From Baylisascaris procyonis (lineage: Eukaryota; Nematoda; Chromadorea; Rhabditida; Ascarididae): DNA of 64,000 nt. The position numbers were made by a program, and so were the translations under genes. Location of the stretch: NCBI GenBank assembly GCA_037389465.1, contig JAZARR010000159.1, positions 6,044,501 to 6,108,500 of the forward strand, written 5' to 3'. Below the pieces are notes generated by a model, which did no database searches, had not been told where the DNA came from, and saw only the letters and a list, made by a program, of their open reading frames with translations. Of this stretch, positions 48,874 to 59,939 are shown piece after piece (the first letter of the stretch is position 1; the number at the start of each line of letters is the position of its first letter).

Positions 48874-49770
48874 TCACAAAAGGCTATTATTGATCGGGCG
48901 CCCTTGCCAGCGTTTCTTGGCCTTCCTTTTATCTTGGCCGTGCCTAAGCAAGCATTGCCGTCGATTCATCTTCGCCTTCTTTGAGCTTGGGATCGGTAAT
49001 GTGTGTCCGTAATTGGTTTCGCCCTTCCTGGTGTCTTCCCGGCAGAAGGCAATCATGAGCAGGTGCAGCAAGTTAACCGCCTTGATTACTGGCGATGGTT
49101 CATCTGCCATTGGATCAGTGATTTCGATTTGAACACTCTTTCTACCTCCGCGCGTGGCGTTATAAGGTCTTGCTAGTGTACAGGGCGTCTGCATACCGTT
49201 TTTTTTTTTTTTTTTTCATTATAGAGCTGATTGATCACATTCGCAAGTCCGTGAAATTACCGTTTAAATTCGCACAGCCTGTCGTTTACCATACCGGACA
49301 AGGTTTGAGTCGAAATGGTTGGGCCTCCTTGCTGTCATGCTAATGACGATGAATTCTGTTTCCACGTGGCCATCTGTTTTCTGCTCGCCATAACACTTTG
49401 CTGCGAAAATGGGTGTTCAGGATCAAGACGTTACTTCAGCACACCACAGCAGTGAAATTCGATGTGGTCTTACGGCGGATGCAAGAGTCGCAAACTTTCC
49501 CGTTGCTCTCAATTAAGTTAACCCGACTTCATCAAGTTTCCCATCACGGTTGCCGTTTAGATGTTTTGCAAAGTGCCCAGTAGTAATCCGTTTCGTTCAC
49601 ACCGATAACAGCTTCGCGTTTACGTGCAATCCTTCTTGTTGTGCACTACTTTCAAGCCACGCAAATAGGCTTCTTTTCATGAACGCATTTCATCTACTCT
49701 TGCTTCGTGACGAGGGGACGACAGTGATTCGACCAGCGAGAGCCTCCCTTACATGCACCGCCAGAGGAAT
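48874..49770 (-). pseudogene. Degraded retroelement Gag fragment with broken zinc knuckles
   Basis: On the minus strand, codons for Cys-Tyr-Arg-Cys (plus 49599-49610) are followed, after a 1-nt frame shift, by NETDYYWALCKT (to about 49565). Restored spacing would be C-x2-C-x4-Y-x4-C, a CCHC knuckle with the His position read as Tyr. Further on (plus 49438-49494) a second Cys pair, KVCDSC, and a later VVC resemble a second degenerate knuckle. A run ending at 48874 contains VQIEITDPMADEPSP. Stops and shifts are frequent throughout. Paired knuckles suggest a BEL/Pao-like Gag. No LTRs were found, so boundaries are approximate. Confidence 0.4.
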
Positions 49771-50895
49771 GTTCTGCGGCTCTTAGCTTCTTTAAGTTCG
49801 ATGGCGATCATTGCCGTTGCTTGTATGGTTGCTATTTTAGGTGGGGTAACAATTCATTTTAGAGTTCGCTGCTCTCCTAGCTGCCATTGAGGTTTCTGTT
49901 GCTCTTGCTGTTTTCATTCACTCAGCACTATTTCACCTAATAGTATATCGACACTACAAACAACGTTTGGTGTCTTTATACATTCCAGCTAGCTGAGCGT
50001 CCGCACCAGCGATTTCTACCCTATAACACGCTGGATCATCAGCGCGATGACGTTCGCCGGTTATAACCTCCAAACTCGAGAACTTTTTCTAACTAATGCA
50101 CGGTGGCTCACATGCGTTCCTCGCTTGCATTCGACAGCGATTCCAGATTATCATGGAGTGTTTATGAGATGATTGTATCATTGCAATCTTTTCGGTCAGC
50201 GCTTTTTCATCAGTGAATAATTTTTGTTGCACATTGTGAAGGTTGTTACAACCTTATATTTGTGACCGTTGGTCAGGATCTTAGATCCTCGAACGTGAGA
50301 ACTTTGGAGAGGAATTGTGAGTCAGCTGCATCACAAAATCTGTCCCAGGACGTGGCCAGTCTTTAGGTTCCCTGTTGAATCGAAGCAGATGCATTTTGTA
50401 GTGGAGAGACTGAGTGCACTGAGTGAGTCGCAGCTGCATCATAATCGCATCACGTTGAGTGAGCTAGCCGCTGATACCTTGACCGACACATTCACGCTGT
50501 CCTCTCTAAAATTGCTGCTCAACTGGTTGCCTTGCATACTTTTCGTATTTTCCGCTACTATCCCACCAGCCTAGGGATGGCGGCCCCATGTGCGAAGCAA
50601 CCGAAGGTGAGAGAGAGTGAGGACTTGAGAAAGGTAAGGCGGTGGGTCTAAACATGCTAAGACATTTCTTCCTAATGTTGCGTTGCCTTGAAATATTACC
50701 AGATCTTCACTGCCTCGTTCGGAACACTCGAATTGGTCGTTTCCTGCTGCTGCGTAAGCAAGTTTTTCCCCTGTCTTTCGTTTTCCCTCGAAAGGTTTGT
50801 ATGCGGTGCCATCCGCTGCTGCTCGTAGTCTGTTAGGTTGCCTACGACGTTCACTACGTGCTCATACAGCTGTCGAGACCTGTTGCTTTTTCCAG

Positions 50896-53800
50896 AAAAC
50901 AAACTTTACGAAGTTCTCAGTCCTGAAGGTGAGGTTATATGCCGTCTTCTGCAGCGGATAGAGATCTGCTACTGAGTTTTTTAAAGTGTTGGTTTGTTAG
51001 TTTTATCCGCGAGTGTATCGTTTTTTGCCAGTTTTTATGTATTGGCCGTTTTCACAGGCAAGGGCTTCTCTACGCTTGCTGCTATAACTGGACGGGCTGG
51101 ACGTCGTTTGGAACAACGTGTTGGACTGACTGCATTGGCGAAGCACTCAGGAATAGTCTATAATGGGAAGTATAATGGGAGCCGTCTCAGTCGTAACTTG
51201 ATTCATGCGGTGAGTTCGACTGTTGTTTCACTTGTTTGTGAGGGCGATTTTTTTTATCGATATGTACATAAAGAATTTGTGTTGCTTTCGAGAATGATTT
51301 CATCAGAAAATCGAGCGTAAGCGAGGGTGAGGGAACGAAGTAGCCTAGAGAGATGCGGGTAGAGAGAGGAGCAGTGCTTGACGTATTAGGAGCCGCTCGA
51401 TTCGAGGCGCTTAACATCTTATGTGTACAGTGTCACAAGTGAAAGGCATACAGTACCATAGATCAAAGACAAGCAGCGCAGTCTTTCTCAGCATGGAATG
51501 CATGCTGATGCCTTATCTATGTGAAGACGATTGCGCCGCAAAAGTTAATGAATGGGATTGCTAGCGAGGAAGTTTTGGGTTGAGGCAGAAAGGCTGCAAA
51601 CGTTGCATACCGTTGGATAAATGTTCTGAGATTGTTTTGTTGGAATCGGACTTTGAGTCCATCCTTGTACACGAATATTTTTCACTTAACATCTGTTTAT
51701 CAAATACAGTGGAATATACGAGTTCTGCACCAAACTGCGGCTGAGCTCTGATGCGCAGCTGTTGGCTCTGCATTACCAGCTCTGTTACGGTATAACGCTG
51801 GGAGCAGAGGGATAGAATGAATAGAAAAACCTTCGGGAGCGCGGAGGTCTTTGTCGAATTACAGCACAAAGGAAGGGATTGGGAGGGAGGGGTTCCGTGC
51901 GCGCAGACATCAGAAATAACAAAGTCCAGAATTGTTAACGTAGCCGGCAGGGGTGGTACGATTACCAATTAATTAGATCGCAGCTAAATTCGGCTTGCGG
52001 AGTTTTTGAATGTGGAGGGTCAAGCTTGACTTCTTTAAGGAAGTTTTAAAACTTGCCAACTGGCAATTTATGAGTGTTTGCTTATTTAATGCCAACTGCA
52101 GTTACTTGACAGACTTTTGCGTTAAACTGTTTTTCGAGTGGACGTCTCTCATCACATTTCACATCGAAAGTTATTCATTGCCTAGTTGACGAATTCTCTA
52201 AAACGTCTAGATTCTATCAATCCATTATACATAGAAGTGTTACAAGCAAAATCTTGTTGAATTGCTGTTTTTCTATTTTTCAGAACTTGTCGAACACGGC
52301 TTATTTGAGAGGTATTCTATCATCTCCACTTATTCAAAGCGTTTCGGTTAAGCTGGCTACTATAAATCAAAACGAGACAGCAGTAAACGTTGCTTATATT
52401 GTAAAATTTGTTTCAGCACTTGAAAGGTTGGTTGGTTGAAAGAAGCGAGCATTTGGGTGATGCTGAATTTTAATCAAGGATTACATGAGATGTGATCATA
52501 ATTAAAAATTTTTCAATTTGACTGCTATCTGCATAAACATTACTTGAGAGAAGAGGCTATAGATGTGTCGGTCTACATCATCGAGTTTTCCACTGCACAG
52601 CGAAACGTTGAGATTTGGTTTGCTGAGTTATGCTGGTTGCGATTTCTTGTTTTATTAGCGGGGAAGATTAACGACTCTACACCATTGAAGGTGCGTGAAG
52701 ATGTGAAGAATATTCTGGCCAGCGATGCGCATGAGGAGGCGCACTGCTGGAATCATGCACCTGAACAATTCGATTACCAAATGGCTCGTCGTTGCGGCCA
52801 GCATCAAAGAAGCATCAGGGATTGTGCAAATTGCTATTGGAGGTTTATTATGTTATTCGATTTATTAAATTGTGTTCTGTCCTTGTCAATTGATAACAAG
52901 CGATTATTTAAAGTGGCAAAGCCAGTTGATCCTACATGCCTAACAAGCGCCAAATGGATGAGCTCACTAGAGGGGACGTGCTACTTTGATCCTTTAGTTG
53001 CCGTCTTGGGAAAATGAGTGATTCTTTAAAGAAATCACTTATGATGCTGATTCGTGGATGTTTTCAAAGAATTTTGTGAAATGAATTTGAAAATATTCTT
53101 TTTAAAAACACCATTCGTAGGCAGCAGAAACTCTCACAGAACTTTTGAGGTATGTGATTCTATTCAAAACGAGCAGTATTTTCCCGATTTAGTTCCATCT
53201 CGATTACTCGGTTAAACCCATTGAATTTTCCGCGTCGCTTTATTCAATTTCTGGGCATATTTCAGTGCATTGCCACCTTAATCATCTGGATGGGTTGTTC
53301 TTAAGATATTTTCATACATAATTTGCATAGCCAAGTTATGGTTGGGATCGGCTGGTCGCTTCATATATATGCTTAATTTTACAATTTTCGCAATATCTGC
53401 ACAAGTAATAGTGCTAGCACCCATCCATCTTGAGGAACGAAGTTTGCAATGGTGTCAGTTAATGATGATCTCGAGTAGTTGCTTAACTGTTTGGACCAGT
53501 TAATGTTATGATGATTTTATGTACTGTCGTCTCGATGATACTCCAGACCTATAACAATTGTAGGAGATCAATGCAGTTGCAACGCGAAAAACTGCAAGAC
53601 GGATCGACTTCAGCCGGTGGCCTCGAAGGTGCCGATTCCATCGACACGTTGATCACAACGAAAGCTCAGGAGGGGTAAGCAGTAGGAGAAGCTGAGTTTT
53701 TCACTTATATTTCTGAATGGATGAAACTGGACATTAGGGTTTTGTAAAATAAATCTTCCAAGAAAAAAACTGTGTAGATGTTTATGGAAGGGGAGGGCTC

Positions 53801-56800
53801 AAGAGACGGGGTGGAGGAAGAAAAAGGAGTGTGTATGTTCACTTATATCGCCATAGGAAAGGAAGAAGGCTAGCGTTTAAAAAAATGTTTAAAATAGTTT
53901 TCCCAAAGTTTTATAGCTGGGCAAAGCGCGGTGAACAGAAAGAAATCGGCATTCTTCAGCACTGCTTGTTTATTTGCTGCACTTCTTGAGTGTTCTGTTA
54001 GGATGGAGCAGCTGAATCTGAAACCGTTTTCTCTTTGGTGCGCACTTGGTCACGTTGCGATCTTATTGCAGTTCTGATAATAATAGTCCTATCAGAAAAC
54101 AGCGGCAGGCGTATTATGACGCAGGGAATTGATTGTGGGAAACAAAGGCCTACAAAGTTTTGCCGGTGATAATGGTAAGGGAATCATAAGCTGTGAAGTG
54201 AAATGTCTTGTTTTTGCAACTAGCAGAGAAGTAAAGCAGTAAGATCCTCGTGCTTGTTCGCAAGTCTGTCGGCTAGTATTGCACCATCAACCAAAAGTGT
54301 AGTAGTTTCTTTTTGCGAATTCATCTTCAGTTTTTCTTTCACTAAAGTGTTGTTTGCTCTTTTTGTTTCATGAAGAGGAGAAGATTCCTGTCAAGAAAAA
54401 CAAAGAGAATTACATATCAACAGTAAGGGTACAAACATATTCCTGCGAAGCAAAGTGTATATGCAGGTACATAGGAAGCAGGAACAGCAGTAAAAATCCT
54501 TGCAAACAACGACGAGCGTTAAATGAGCGCTGGTGAAATAAGGTAAAAAATGAAGGGTTCGTTCTGGAGCAACGCAAAAAAAAGTTCAGGACACCAATGG
54601 AATTAATATGGAAAAGAAAAAGGAAATATTAATGTGCACTTACATTGCCCAGCATCGCCTTCCTCATCTACGGCTTTCGCAGTGCCCTTCATTCATTCAC
54701 CGTCCTGCCACCTTCTCTTCTACTGTCTCCCAGTTTGTAAAATTACTCACCGGCGAGTGGCATCTCAATCGTCAAATAAAATTGTTGTGAGCGGTTATTG
54801 TTTTTTTTTTTAATGTTCAAGGCATGACGGATAAAATCGCTCGAACTGTTCGTCTTCTTCAATGACCAAGTATGTTGAAGGCAGCCTACAGACTGGGATC
54901 GAGATGCTCCGTTTCCTGCGGATCCACCGTTTGAAATGATTTCTAAGAAGATATTGTCAGCTCTACCGCATCTTACGCTACGCAATGATGACGCTACAAC
55001 TTACGCAGAAGCAGCTACTGAGCTTATAGCGTCCGCACTCTCTTCGAAGGGAATCGGTGATGCACGTACTTCAGCAACCGCTGATCAACTCGACAATGCT
55101 ATAAACAACACATCTATGACTGGAGAGGTTGGGATTTTTGTTATTGAATTTTTTTTTGGAAGTAGAACGAGAGATTTTCCGGTATGAAGTGGTGAGATGT
55201 GAATGTTGCTGCATCCGATTCGGTTTCATTCGATGCCAGGCGAGTGTTTCGAAATGTGAACGGAGCGAAGAGAGAAGAGGTTGTGATGAAATAGTATATT
55301 TTTTTATCTTACGAAAGTAGAGGTCCAGCATTTAAAGCGTTGGAATGTTTGTGTCGTGTGCATTGAATAACGTACTGTACAAAAGTGATAGTCCAGCAAA
55401 GGATGTCGTTCATTAATAAGGTAGCTCATCTATATTATATGGATATTGGTATTATTTGTCCAGTAGTGACCCTACGGACATCACTAGTGTAATTGCCTTC
55501 ACCCACCCGGCCTAACCTCACATCCCTTCTGTGTCACTTCGGCGATTGACGCGAAAAGTTTGCGCGTTTGCGTCAATTAGATGAAATTATATTGCATCAG
55601 AGACAACAATGACTTCCATCTGTTTGATGTTGGGAACGAGATTTTTGCTTCACCTCTGAAAAAAAGTTTTATCTTATGTGTGATGTTGTTATTTCTCTGT
55701 TGATATTATGGAAACGAGACGGAGAGGATCTTTTTGCATCTTTGATTGCTTCAGAAATCTGATGGCAGTGTTTTGTTGTTTTATTTTAATATTGTCATGC
55801 TATACGCGTTTTCTTAGTAGACATGTTGTATCATCTACATAATAGGTTAATTGAATGTTGCACCCTTATTGTTTTGTCTTGTTTATCATCATTGCTCAAT
55901 AATTTTTTCGATATTTAGGCGTTTCAGGTTTCTCTGTTGATAGAGGGGTTGTAAAATTTCAAGACTATTAAATGAAAGAATAAATATATTCACATGAATT
56001 TGCTTTTGGAATCAAGAATCAGTTCGAAATGTTGTTCCTAAGTGATCATTAGGCAGATTTTATAGCTTGCCATTTTGAATGGAGCTGCGTTGGCTGTGAA
56101 AGATGAATTTATGCCACGAGAATTAAATTCATGAAGAATAACGGAGGTATGATTGCTGACTGAGGGTGACCGGATGACGATGCAAGGAGCCATGTGCATA
56201 GAAAACAGTTGAGACAGCTGAAGTACATCGTGAAAGAATCACAGCAATAAAAGGAGCAAAGAACTTTTCCACATCTTTCTGGAGATTCTATATTTCTCTT
56301 CGCAAAAAATCTCAGGCGAAATTTTCATTTTCTTCTCACTAAAATTTCGTTTTTTTTCTTACGCCCAAAGACATGGCAGCGTGCTTATTAAGGGTGATTT
56401 GATTTAGAATTTGCTGCAAAGCTTTTACAACAAAACGGCGCCACTGAATTTCGACTCAGTTTCGCATGAAACGAAAGAGATGCTTTCGGTGAATTCGCTT
56501 TCCCAGTTAGATGCTTCGTGGCTGAGGGAATCGCCGGGTCAACACTCTGCCGGCACGACTCATTCAAATGGTTACAAAAATTGTTTCTTTCTGCTTCATT
56601 CTGTTCAGAGTAGTCTCGACAGTCATTTCTTTCTAATATGTAATCTCCTACTCGTTATAAATCCTCCTCTAGGCTTGATTCGTCTTACCACAGCTTTAAG
56701 AATTCCCCAGTTCTAGAAAGCGTAACTGAAGGTTTGCAAAATTCGTGTTTTTTTCGAATCACAAATCTAAATATGAATTGAATTGCTGTGAATTTCTATT

Positions 56801-59800
56801 CTCCACTTCAGAAAGTTTCTTTTGCACGGTCATAACTTCCATCATCCCTCCCCCTTAACTTCTCTATCTTTTCACGGCTTGCACCCAGTAGTACAGCAAA
56901 AAAAAAAAAAAAACGAATAAAAGCCTCTGGAAGGCATTAAAAGACAGCTTTGCGATAATCTTTAGTTGTTAAATGTATCCACTTTCTCACTTTTTTCTGT
57001 GGTCTCACTTGGTAGCCTCATCTGTTATATCTCTCACCAATTTCGGGGAATATCACCAAATGCGAAAGCAGTTGTTTTCAGGCGATGCCGTTTTAGCATT
57101 CCAGAAAAACTATGCTATTGTCGTTTGCTGTACTTTGCGGAGCGCATGCTGTAAAGGGGGGAAAGGGGGAGGCGAATTCGGGTTGCGTCACGCATTTTAG
57201 AGGTATTTTGGGGTTCTACTATGTCCCATTTATTTAATTGAATAAGGCAGCAAGAAGCAAGGTGCAAAAAATTTTCAGTTGCTCTTTAGTGGCCTCGATT
57301 TTAGGTTCCGACACGTGGCGCCAGTCGAAAGATGTGTAGCGACTGTACATTTTTGATATAATACGTCGCGCCCCAAAATCTCTGGGGATGGAACCGTCTT
57401 CTTCGTGAGAAACGAAGGGTGGGGAGGGGGGGGGAGGGGGTTGGTGCGTCTCAAAGATCTTTTGTCATTCGCTTGCAAGCAAAAGCCCGTTCGCTTAACG
57501 CGGATATGATCGTATTCTTTTTTTGTGTTCTCATATTTCGCTCTAATTTGCTATTATTTTATTCCACAATATACTCTATTTTCGAATTGAAAGTCAGAAA
57601 GTGAAAAGAGATTTGTTAATATACTTATATGTGCTGTATACGCAAATCGTTAGCGAGTTTTGCTAGGATGTGACACATTTGGAATGGTCGAATAACTCTG
57701 AAATCGTTTAGAAAATTTCGTTCATTCTAGCGAATTTTTCAAGATAAGAGCATTCACGAAAAGAAATATTATTTGAAGAGTTTCGTTTGGAAATGTGCTT
57801 CTTATAATCCGTTGGCTATGCTATATATTCTAATGCGAACTGGCCCCATTAGGAAGTAGAATTACGGATGTGGATGAAATTCTATCGATGCTTCGTTCGA
57901 ATAGTGGAGTATCATCCGGAACGTCACAAAGCAGCCAGTTCTCGCCGTCGGTGTTCAATTCGTTCGAGGCACAGTATGAGGGCAGTAGTCGCAACGAAGC
58001 GTTCTCGGTTGGTAGTATCGCTTCTATATTTAGCACTTATGAAATAGAATCGTTTGGGATTTTTACTTGCTAGTGAATTTGTTGCTGTTTTGCTCGAACT
58101 AGAGTGTTTAATATGTCTTTTAGTCCGTAATTTATCATCACTTGAAATGTATACCTTCCTTGTACACTTTTGGGCAAATACATAACCGTCCAAATTCAGT
58201 CAGAGAATTGGGGAGGGGAAAAGGGAGAAGGGAAATCAGGCAGTGTTTCATATCTAAACTTCGAGCTGTAGTCTCTTGGTCAGAGTCTAGCGAGCATGCA
58301 TTTTGGAACCATTTTATAAACGAAATCGGAGAATCGTCGAACCTTTCGAGCGAAATATTTCGTATTTATTAGAGATATATTAAACATCGTCACAGTTTAT
58401 TTGATTGCTTCGAAGGTTTTCCCAGAGATTCTACAGTAAATGTGCATTTCGAAATGTTGGGATATAAGAGCAGCTTGCATTTGCTAATTTGCTGTTGCGA
58501 ACAAGTGCTTAATTTAGCCAGATTCTGTGGATGCGGATGATCCCGTGCGCCCTCTCGATTGCGATGATTTAGCAACACCAACTCCGTTTGCTGAAACACC
58601 TCCTCCTCCGAGACCTGCTCACGATCAATGCCTTTTCAAGGACATTATTGGTACTGAACCTGTTCAAAGGAATACGACAAACGTTTTCGAACACTTCCAG
58701 TTTGTGCTTTGTTTGTGTGTATTTCCTGAAAGGTTTGCTTCATAGTAATGGGGCTGTTCATAGCTTGTCGTTATGCGTGCGTGCAATTTGAAAGTGAACC
58801 ATATTCCTAATCGGCTGTTTCTTTGAGTGGCATTTACAGGATTTTTATTGAAAATGATTTTCCAATGTTTCTTTCCTGTTGAATTTTGAAACAATGTATA
58901 ATTTACTCGGTTGCTGGTTTAAATTGGTTTAAACCATCTCTTTAAACCATATAAGGCTACTAGTTTTCGAAACACGGCTTATATGGTGAAAAACGCTGAT
59001 GCATTAGTGGCGTACACGAGAGGGATGGCAATATTTCTAGCGCGTTTCAACACCTGAAATGAGGGGTGAAGAATGTTTTTTCAGCCCAGAGTGCTGAATT
59101 TTTAAGAGAGAGAGAGGTAGCGCTATGTGGTTGAATGAAAGAGAAAGAAGCCCATGAAGTGACGAGATTATGAGTGAGGGAATTTTCAGCTTTGCCCCTC
59201 TCTCTTTGTTTTTTTTTTTTGCCACTTGTACAGGACCATCCCTGCGGTTCAGCTGATGTTATGCTTGCTTTAGACCAAGGTAATCGTAACACGAAAGCAT
59301 AGTCTGAAGAAAGCGAACTCACTGTCTATTTGAAATATTGACTGTAATAACGCAACCAATTTCTTGTACACTATTCGTATTTGAAAAGTGTGCTTCCCCA
59401 CTTCTATAGCCCAAACCAAGCGCATAGACCTAACCTTTCGCAGACCTCGTTAAGCGAGCCAGATTTACTATATTTTTAGCATGATTATTTCACGTGAATG
59501 CCGTTCCAGCTTGCGAAAATTTCAGGGCAAATTGACAGCTAGTAGTGAAACTAAAATTACAGGTGAAGTTGAAGTTTCTGACTTGTGTCTGCTATAAACG
59601 TTGATTTCATTGTTATTACAGAAATAAAACTTGAAATTATTCGTCATTACTATTATTTCATCCATGGAATCTTAATAAAAGAGCACAAGTGTGAGTTTGT
59701 GAAACATAAAAAATCATACCAGTGAATATTCGTCTAAGATTTCTAATTTAGACAGTTCTTTGCAATTCTTGCGGGTTGCAAATTTCTAATTTCCGTTCAT

Positions 59801-59894
59801 CATTTATCTTTTTGCAGGATTGAAAACAATCAAGCCAGTGTTTCGGCGGGCTCCTATTTCGCCGAGTTCAATGACGATTTTTTCGCTTCAGTAA
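50896..59894 (+). CDS. Hyccin/FAM126-like protein, multi-exon, 5' end and some junctions unresolved
   Basis: Hyccin scaffolds the TTC7-EFR3 complex that brings phosphatidylinositol 4-kinase III alpha to the plasma membrane. Segments matching the family in order: NKLYEVLSPEGEVICRLLQ (50898 on), DRDLLLSFLK and SFIREC (about 50957-51014), GLTALAKHSGIVYNG (in 51058-51209), AARFEALNILC (in 51353-51424) and NLSNTAYL (52284 on). Downstream candidate exons connect with matching phases: one ending 52842, then 53564-53674, 54881-55127, 56408-56570, 57853-58007, 58518-58650. These encode an acidic Ser/Pro-rich tail with ITDVDEILSML and PPPPRP. Similarity was judged by eye and is modest. The first two matching segments lie in different frames with no room for a normal intron, and the join into the exon ending 52842 is unresolved. 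The locus could therefore contain a sequence error or be two genes. Confidence 0.45.
51015..51057 (+). other. 43-nt minimal intron in the hyccin-like gene
   Basis: GTATCG...TTTTCACAG joins SFIRE plus a split Cys codon (T|GC) to KGFSTLAAITG in phase. Introns of 40-50 nt are typical of nematodes and contrast with the kilobase introns elsewhere in this window. Confidence 0.5.
54881..55127 (+). CDS. Exon of the hyccin-like gene, well supported
   Basis: 82 codons plus one nucleotide, open, between a GAAG acceptor and GAG|GTTGGG donor. It encodes QPTDWDRDAPFPADPPFEM followed by an amphipathic, Ala/Thr-rich part (KKILSALPHLTLRNDD, then AEAATELIASAL). The acceptor at 54880 (rather than CAG at 54884) is chosen because it keeps phase with the donor at 53674. 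Confidence 0.55.
57853..58007 (+). CDS. Exon of the hyccin-like gene, Ser-rich tail
   Basis: It encodes SRITDVDEILSMLRSNSG and a Ser/Gln/Asn-rich stretch ending NEAFS. It joins exon 56408-56570 in phase (G|GA). A donor at GTTGGT (58008) keeps frame with the next exon; the neighbouring GTAGTA site at 58012 would lead into a stop. Confidence 0.5.
58518..58650 (+). CDS. Exon of the hyccin-like gene, proline-rich tail
   Basis: It encodes PDSVDADDPVRPLDCDDL and TPFAETPPPPRPAHDQC, an acidic then proline-rich segment that could bind SH3-type partners. The donor ATTG|GTACTG is phase 1 and can join either of two terminal exons, at 59234 (PSLRFS then TGA) or at 59818 (LKTIKPVFRRAPISPSS... then TAA). 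Confidence 0.5.
59234..59256 (+). CDS. Candidate terminal exon A of the hyccin-like gene
   Basis: After a TTGTACAG acceptor, phase 1 gives only Gly-Pro-Ser-Leu-Arg-Phe-Ser and TGA at 59254-59256. AATAAA at 59623-59628 could serve this version. In phase 0 the same sequence would read DHPCGSADVMLALDQ up to a GTAATC donor, but no upstream exon supplies that phase. Confidence 0.3.
59818..59894 (+). CDS. Candidate terminal exon B of the hyccin-like gene
   Basis: After a TTTTTGCAG acceptor, phase 1 gives 24 residues beginning LKTIKPVFRRAPISPSS and a TAA at 59892-59894. In another phase the region reads IENNQASVSAGSYFAEF and continues, rich in Phe/Asp/Asn, to a GTGAGG donor at 59939. That frame is longer, but no upstream donor in the matching phase was found. 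Confidence 0.35.
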
Positions 59895-59939
59895 CTGGTT
59901 CTCCAAATCCTGCATTTTTCGGACTAAGTGAACCGGTGA

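Noticed and set aside
52663..52842. Alternative frame of the exon ending at 52842 reading LVVAASIKEASG, which resembles a hyccin segment
   Set aside because: That frame ends in phase 1 and cannot join the next exon (phase 2), whereas the frame with KVREDVKNILASDAHEE can. I kept the latter, although the former looks more like the family.
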